From Nectonema munidae (taxonomy: Eukaryota; Nematomorpha; Nectonematoida; Nectonematidae), in assembly GCA_030549495.1 (NCBI GenBank), contig JAUIRK010000964.1, forward strand, positions 62,001 through 126,000: a DNA stretch of 64,000 nt. Reading direction: 5' to 3'. The notes below the pieces were generated by a model. It made no database searches. It was not told where the DNA came from and was given only the letters and a program-made list of their open reading frames with translations. Position 1 is the first letter of the stretch. Each line of letters starts with the position of its first letter. Made by a program: the position numbers and the translations under genes. Positions 58,226-64,000 of this stretch are shown here, piece after piece.

Positions 58226-59390
58226 TCATTTTCTACAACTTTTCTTTAAATTTTTTGAGAGAAACGAGAAAGGGAGAAAACCACTCTTTACTTTGGTTTT
58301 ATATTTATAGCGATGGAAACTGGCATCGAAAGATTGCTTAATGAGATTTGAAAATGAATCATAAGCAATATTGGGATCAGTAGATTCCAAGACTAAAGAA
58401 AAGTTCGTTTGAGATACCTTTGAAACAAAAGTGCACCTGAAATTTCTTTCCCAGTGGAAATGATATTTGGAGGAATTTTTATAAAAATTTTTTTTAATGA
58501 TAGTACAATTTGGAAAATGATCTGAAATGTCGTAAATTATATTGTAAGAAGAAAAAGAGGATTTGAAATTGATAAAAATATTATCAACTAAAGTAGCTGA
58601 AGTTGGGGATATGCGAATAAATTTAGTTATTGTAGGAAAAAAGCCGAAAGAATCCAAAATACCAATAAAGCTCATGTAATTAGCATCTTTATCAACATTA
58701 AAGAGATTCAAATTAAAATCACTGCTTACTATGGTAAATTTAGGGAAAGGATGTAAAGAAAAAATATTGTAAAGGTAAGTATTAAAAGGAGTAATGTATG
58801 AATTAGGAGGACCATATACCGCAAGCAAATCAACAAATGTTCATCTTAATTTAAAATGTAAATGAACAAAGTCAAAAAGATTTTCCATACAAGAAAGATT
58901 ATAAGTGGATATTAGAGTGAATGATTTTTTATAAACAAAACTCCTACTCACCGGGAGCGTCTTTTCAACCAAAAACACTCAAAAACACTTCAAAGCATCT
59001 TTAAATATAAAAATTTATTTTAAATATTTGTTTTCATTTTTGTTTGAGACAGTTTTCAAATAAAAAATATAAGGAAAAGTTAATTTGTATATTTTTTCGG
59101 GAGCGTCTTTTCACCCCAAAAGACTCAAAAACACCCAAAAACACTTCAAAGCATCTTTAACCCAAGAAAGACCATAGATATAGTTTCAGCTTCAATTCTC
59201 TTATAATTGCAATAACGCGAATTAATAACACGAACATATGCCAAATAACTTTTATTGGAGTTAAAAGCGATACAAATTGATATAAAATATGCGTGAAAAT
59301 GTTTATTAATTATATGCAGTTTGTTGATTTTTATAGAATGATACATAGCCAATTCAACTCCACATTCGTGAAACTTCTTATGTAGGGTTC
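58226..59390 (-). mobile_element. LINE endonuclease relic (CR1/L2-like)
   Basis: A 200-codon open stretch (58226-58828) reads AVYGPPNSYITPFNTYL, KFTIVSSDFNLNLFNVDKDA, FFPTITKFIRISPTSATLVD and YDISDHFPNCTIIKK. These are the APE-type endonuclease motifs: catalytic 'DFN.nl', then 'T.ptRi....tliD', then 'SDH'. A further piece upstream (59146-59352) begins CGVELAMYHS-like text and is separated by a small duplication at 58952-59160. The reverse transcriptase is missing; the satellite fragment begins about 100 bases past the end. The endonuclease stretch itself is well preserved. Confidence 0.8.
58952..59160. repeat. ~57-bp direct repeat pair inside the LINE relic
   Basis: cgggagcgtcttttca... through cacttcaaagcatctttaa occurs at 58952-59008 and 59098-59160, separated by 89 bases. 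It interrupts the LINE endonuclease. Confidence 0.75.
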
Positions 59391-59761
59391 AAATACTCAT
59401 CATCAGTGTAATACGCATTATGGCTGGCAAACATTTGTATCGGAATGTTTACAATAAAACATTTGTGACGAAATGATGTACCATTCTAAGTTTTAGGATT
59501 TTTCTATATTGACATATAAAGCAAACAAAATCATCTGTAACCACTAAACTTCTTGTGTGTAAATGTTCAAACATCATTCATTGATATTGTAATAAGGCAT
59601 TCATTGATATTGTAATAGGGTATTCATCGTTTACAAATAAAATGCCAAAAGGTGTTTACAAAAAAAGAGAGCAGTTTTATTATTTGAAGCGGTGGTTACC
59701 CTTACATAGAATTTTATAATTTATTGATTTTCTGAATCATACATAACTAATCATTACAATC
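59391..59761. other. Spacer with a short tandem duplication
   Basis: ttcattgatattgtaataag is repeated back to back at about 59577-59625 (about 25-bp unit, two copies). Presumably the 5' region of the piggyBac element that follows, but no TTAA terminus was identified. Confidence 0.45.
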
Positions 59762-61148
59762 ATGTCTGAAGATAATAAAGAGTATACTACTGACTCCTAT
59801 GAATCTTCAAGTTCAAGTGAGTTTTCTTCTTCATTATCTTATGTGATACCAATGATGATGACTCCATTTGGTCTTCTCATTCTTCTTCATGTAATGTTCA
59901 AACTTTTTAATAAAAAGACCTTACGCTTTGGACATCTAAATATCCTTCATCAAGGAAAACTCTTTTGCGCAACCTCCTTCGTAAGTCTGGTGGTCGTACA
60001 CCTTTCATAAGAAATTGCGTAAACAACAGTTTTGATGCCTTTATGGAAGTGTATGGACACAGAAATATAGATGAAATAATCAAACTTACCACAAATGAAG
60101 CTAAAAGAAAGAATGACTTGAACTTTTTTTACCTTTGTCGAAATTCTTTGCTTTTCTTGGACTTTGCATAATGAGAGGTGTACTCAAAGGACGAAGTGAA
60201 TCTCTTCATAACTTTGAAAAGCGAATTATGGAAGAAAAATATACAATGAGACGATATCTTCTAACGATTTTCAATTTTTTTTAACTTTATTTACGATTTG
60301 AGGACAAGAGCTCGTGTTCTCTAAGAGAAGAAAAAGATCCTTTCACAGCGATTCGCTCACTTTGGAGCAACGTAACGGAAAACTTTTAAAAGTGCTACTT
60401 TCTTCATGGATCAGTTACTGTTGACGAACAACTTTATCCTTGTCGCAGCTGGTGCAAATTCATTCAATACATGCCAAATAAACAATCAAAATTTGGAATA
60501 AAGTTTTGGATGCTTTGTAATTCCCAGAGTTACTATCTTTTGCAATCACTTCCTTACACTGGTAAAGATGAATCTCGAGTTCATTCAAGCCAAGGCGAAC
60601 ACGTTGTTTTGAAATTGTTAGATTCCTATAAAGATATGGGCTTGAATATGATTTTCGACAATTTTTTTACCAGTCTTTCCTGCGCTAAAAACATTTTGAG
60701 ACAGAAGACAACACTTGTGAGAACAATTAGATCTCACAGAAGAGAAATTCAGGAAGAAGAGAAGATCCACTTTATGAATCAAAGTTCCTTTTTACGCAAG
60801 ATGAAGGTATCATGTTAGTAGGTTACCAAGCTAAAAAAAATTTTTTTTTAAATGATGCTGATGAAATGCTAGGAGCATATTCTACGAAATCAGGTTCCAG
60901 AAGATAGCCAATCGCAGCATTTTTCACTTTATTGGACATCGTGTGTTTGAATACTTATATTTTATGCAAAGAAATTAAATTTCAACAAAAAAAAGAGAAA
61001 GTTTTTGATTGAACTGGGAGAATCTCTATGTGAAAAAGAGAGAAATTCTAGAAGTTTTATTAGAAAAATACAAATTCTAAGCGAAGATAGAGCCTTAATA
61101 TCTAGCGACAAGACTTTGGAAGATGGAAAAAAGACCAAATTCATTTGA
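59762..61148 (+). pseudogene. piggyBac transposase, nearly full length but frameshifted
   Basis: ATG 59762 starts MSEDNKEYTTDSYESSSSSE, an acidic, serine-rich N-terminus usual for the family. NVTENF and then VTVDEQLYPCRSWCKFIQY (about 60360-60470) hold the first catalytic aspartate. MPNKQSKFGIKFWML follows, then MIFDNFFTSLSCAKNIL with the second aspartate (60471-60818). A damaged YQAKKNFF..ADEMLGAYS segment replaces the 'GVD..D' block, and the C-terminal helices end at TGA 61146-61148. There are several frameshifts and stops, and the third catalytic motif is not clearly intact. About 460 codons in total, a little short for the family; no cysteine tail was found. Confidence 0.85.
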
Positions 61149-61324
61149 CCGGTATGGTCTTAGTTGGAGAAAAACTTATCACTTTGGAAAATTTAGAAAT
61201 AAAAACAGAGCATTAGAACCTATAACTTTGTATAAAATATTAGAATTCTATAAGTTTCGATTTAATGAGTATAAGTTCCCAAGAGTTACAGTCGAATGAA
61301 AATAACTTGCCGGTCAATTGACCA

Positions 61325-64000
61325 GTAGGTAGGTAGGTAGGTAGATTTCAAAGAACTTTCCAGCGTGTGCTGATATGCTCGCGTAAGCTTGAGAGTTGGT
61401 TAAGGAGGATGGAGATGTTGGTAGAGATATGGAGGAGTTATAGATGTTATTCTAAAAATAGAAAGGAAAGGCAGATTAGTTTGTTATAGGGTTATCAACG
61501 GTGGTGAGAGTTGTTTCAATGGTGTCAATGAGGGTTGCTAGGGATTTTAGTAGTGTTGGGTGTAACAGAAGATCTGATAGTGTTGTTGGAGATCTATTAA
61601 GTAAAGAAAGGCAGCGAAATAGAAGATCTTAGCGATAATAAGATAAGATTTGACATGTGAAGATAAGATGGTATGGCGTTTCTATTGTGTCGCATCCAAA
61701 ACGACAGTATGGATTTTCGCTAACTTTAATTCGGAAGAGATATGCTTTGCATGGGCAGTGGCCTGATAGCCAACGAATTGTTGAACGCGGTATTGTAAAT
61801 TTTTTATTTTTGAAAGTTGTGTGAATTGTGCTGATGTGTGGTAAAGAGGAGATTAGTGCATTTTGAGATGAAGATATGAACATCTGCTTTTCTTCTAGAG
61901 AGGATAAGTGAATGTGCGTTAGAAATGTTTTGAGATGAAAGGGAGTTTATGAGAGGGAAGTGGGAGGTTATGTGTAAGTTTGAGGTTAAGTAGTCTACGA
62001 GGGAGTTTTTTTGTATGTTTAGGACACAAGCATAGGTGTATGAGGAAAAGTTTTATAAGATTGATTAGGGAGGAGGCGAGTTGAAAGGAGGGAAAGGGGA
62101 TGTTGTGTGATAGAGAGAGATCGTGGATTATGTTTTGTGCATCGGTATAGAAATGGATGGTAGTAAAGTGGGGAAGGAGGTAGTTAATGTTGTTAGTTAT
62201 CGTAGTGCAGGTGTGTAAAAGGCTAAAGATCTCTCATTAGGAGATTGAGAGTAGAGGATTTAATCGGGAGCGATGAAGGGGGGGGGGGGGCGAGTGGAAG
62301 AGCCTTTAAAGAAAGCGCAAGCAAAGGAGGTACTTAGGGATTTCTTTGAGGCGTCTGTGAAGATACGTAGATGGGTGGATGAAGAGGTAGAGCGAAGGTG
62401 TCAAATTGATTGTTTTGCAAAAAATTTGTTTTTGCATATAGATGTTTTGAATGGATTTTGTGCAGATGGGTGAGTTAAAATAGATGGATGTATTCAGGGA
62501 TGAACTAGGTAGTTAGCAATATTTAGTGCGTATTTTGCTAATAGATGTGAGTAGAAAGAATAGGATGGAGTATTGGGGTGGGGTGTGATTGTAAGAAAGG
62601 GGGAAGTAAGTTCTTGTATGTCAAGATGAAGCGCTTAATAATAGTTTTTTTGAGTTGAAGTAGTAATGGTAAGGTGTTTATTATAATTTCTAGTCATTGT
62701 GTGGAAGTAGTACAACATGCGTTGGTAATGCAAAGTAGGCAGAGACGGTGTATCTTGTTTAGAAAATGGATGGTTGTGAGATGTTTTAAGGAGATACCCC
62801 AGGAAAGAATTCCGTATTGAATTACTGGAAGGATTAAGGATGAGTATATGTATTTTGTGTGTTTGGGACAGAGGACCCATTTATAAGAGATAGCGCTTTT
62901 AAATGAAAAAGGGCTGCTGGGAGTTTTTGGTATATTTTTTTAAAGTGTATTGAAAATTTTAGGTTGGACTGGAGGTTTAGTCCTAGATATTTGTTAGTCT
63001 TTGAGGCAGTTATAGAAATAGAGGAATTTAAATGAAGGGGTAAATGTTCTGTGTGTCTGCGTGTGAAGTGAATGAGGCTGGTTTTGCTTGAGTTAAAGAA
63101 TATCTTATGTGTGTTTGCTCTTTCTTGTAGCCTTAATAGAAATGAAGAGGATTTTGTGAGGTTTTCTTGTTGAGAGTTACTGGTGAAGGTGAATAATATG
63201 TCGTCTGAAAAATATTGGGAGAAATCTGTGTTGGTGTAGATTAGATCGAGAAGCGAGACTATGAGGACTGACCAGAGGATATCGGAAAGACATCCTCCTT
63301 GTGAAGTCGATAGGGTTAGCTTATGGATGCAAAGGGAAGCGCGATGTCGGAAAATGAGACAACGGTTTGAAAAGTATGAGCTTATAAATTTGATGATGTA
63401 AGGAGGAAATGATTTGTTTGCAAGGTTAGTGATGATGGCAGGATGCCAGGCTGAGTTGAAAGCGTTGTTTATGTCTAGGAAGATTGTAGAAGAAATTTTC
63501 TGAGTGGAAAGGGAAGAGTCATGGTAGGTAGTTTGACGTGATAGTGCTGTTTCCGTATTTATGTTGGGAAGATATGCAAATTGCATGTGATGGATGAGGT
63601 TACGGGATTGGATGTAGTGGACTAGACGTTTGGGAATGATTTTTTCGAAAAATTTGCCTAGTATGGGTAGTAGAGTGATTGGTCACCAATTTTGAATGAG
63701 GCTTGAATCTTTATTGCCTTTAGGAATGAGTATGAGTTTGCCGATTTTCCAAACGTTGGGGAAATGTGAGTGAGTAAGGCATGCATTGAAAATAAGGAGT
63801 AAATGTTTGTTTAGAATGTGTATTGATTTTTTAATATGTTTGGGTGAGATATGGTCGAAACTAGATGAAGCATTTGTTTTAAGAGTGTTTACTGCTATGT
63901 TTAATTCATTTAGTGTGATTGGAAGAAAAGTTGGGTTTTGGATGGAGTGAATGATGTTTTTAGAGTGTCCTCGAATTGTGTGGTGAATAGGGAGATCAGA
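61325..64000 (-). mobile_element. R1/LOA/I-like LINE relic (reverse transcriptase, RNase H, tail), runs off the window
   Basis: The 3' end at 61325 has four to five GTAG units. Reading leftwards from 64000: LINE text KIGKLILIPKGNKDSSLIQNW, with an in-frame TGA at 63683-63685 where the family has an arginine codon. Then the polymerase (62834-63586): QFAYLPNINTETALS, TIFLDINNAFNSAWHPAII, TLSTSQGGCLSDILWSVLI, YFSDDILFTF (the YxDD position changed to FSDD) and NKYLGLNL. RNase H and the linker follow, broken. The C-terminal tail is IRWLSGHCPCKAYLFRI, then CRFGCDTIETPYHLIF (61629-61883). The same family lies at 17445-19683. Confidence 0.85.

Overview
The window is very AT-rich metazoan nuclear DNA dominated by transposable elements. 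The mix is BEL/Pao retroelement remains, CR1-like, RTE-like and R1/LOA/I-like LINEs, several piggyBac and hAT lineages and a Tigger/pogo element. Together with one short GT-AG intron inside a transposase gene, this suggests an invertebrate, possibly a crustacean or other arthropod, but the species cannot be fixed from the sequence. Only two host genes can be named with confidence, both on the minus strand and both readable as one uninterrupted exon: FRG1 (8865-9683) and a ZDHHC17/HIP14-type ankyrin-repeat palmitoyltransferase (38241-40181).

Layout. 1-1.1 kb: MITE end and a BEL/Pao fossil. 2.5-4.85 kb: CR1-like LINE. 4.87-7.57 kb: copy A of a satellite-bearing TTAA element, followed by a piggyBac relic. 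8.8-9.7 kb: FRG1. 11.3-12.7 kb: piggyBac relic. 13.8-15.4 kb: hAT relic with ZBED-type N-terminus. 17.4-27.35 kb: an R1-like LINE split by a MITE, an AT-rich insert and a 7.5 kb inverted pair (copies B and C) of the TTAA element. Copy C carries a KIAA1586-like hAT gene and two small MITEs. 28.1-29.7 kb: Tigger relic. 30.6-33.1 kb: broken retroelement whose RNase H looks hepadnavirus-like. 33.1-36.9 kb: piggyBac and hAT pieces, including a hAT copy with perfect 8-bp target-site duplications. 38.2-40.2 kb: ZDHHC17-like gene. 40.9-47.6 kb: nested MITEs, hAT relics, a tRNA-derived SINE and a 610-bp retroposon with perfect 14-bp target duplications. 47.6-52.2 kb: copy D of the TTAA element with a higher-order satellite array. 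52.2-56 kb: two divergent RTE relics. 57.5-59.4 kb: satellite fragment and LINE endonuclease. 59.8-61.1 kb: piggyBac transposase. 61.3-64 kb: second R1-like LINE running off the window.

The most unusual structure is the repeated 3-4.5 kb element (copies A-D). It ends in TTAA plus a piggyBac-style terminus (CCCTATTAGTGCTGG). It has two different internal tandem arrays, both with roughly 150-bp monomers, separated by a non-coding unique segment of about 1 kb, and no transposase. In copy D one array has expanded into 563-568-bp and 750-bp higher-order repeats, which looks like a transposon seeding satellite DNA. Degraded piggyBac transposases elsewhere in the window (7.6, 11.6, 33.1, 34.3 and 59.8 kb) are the kind of enzyme that could have moved it, but no direct link can be shown here.
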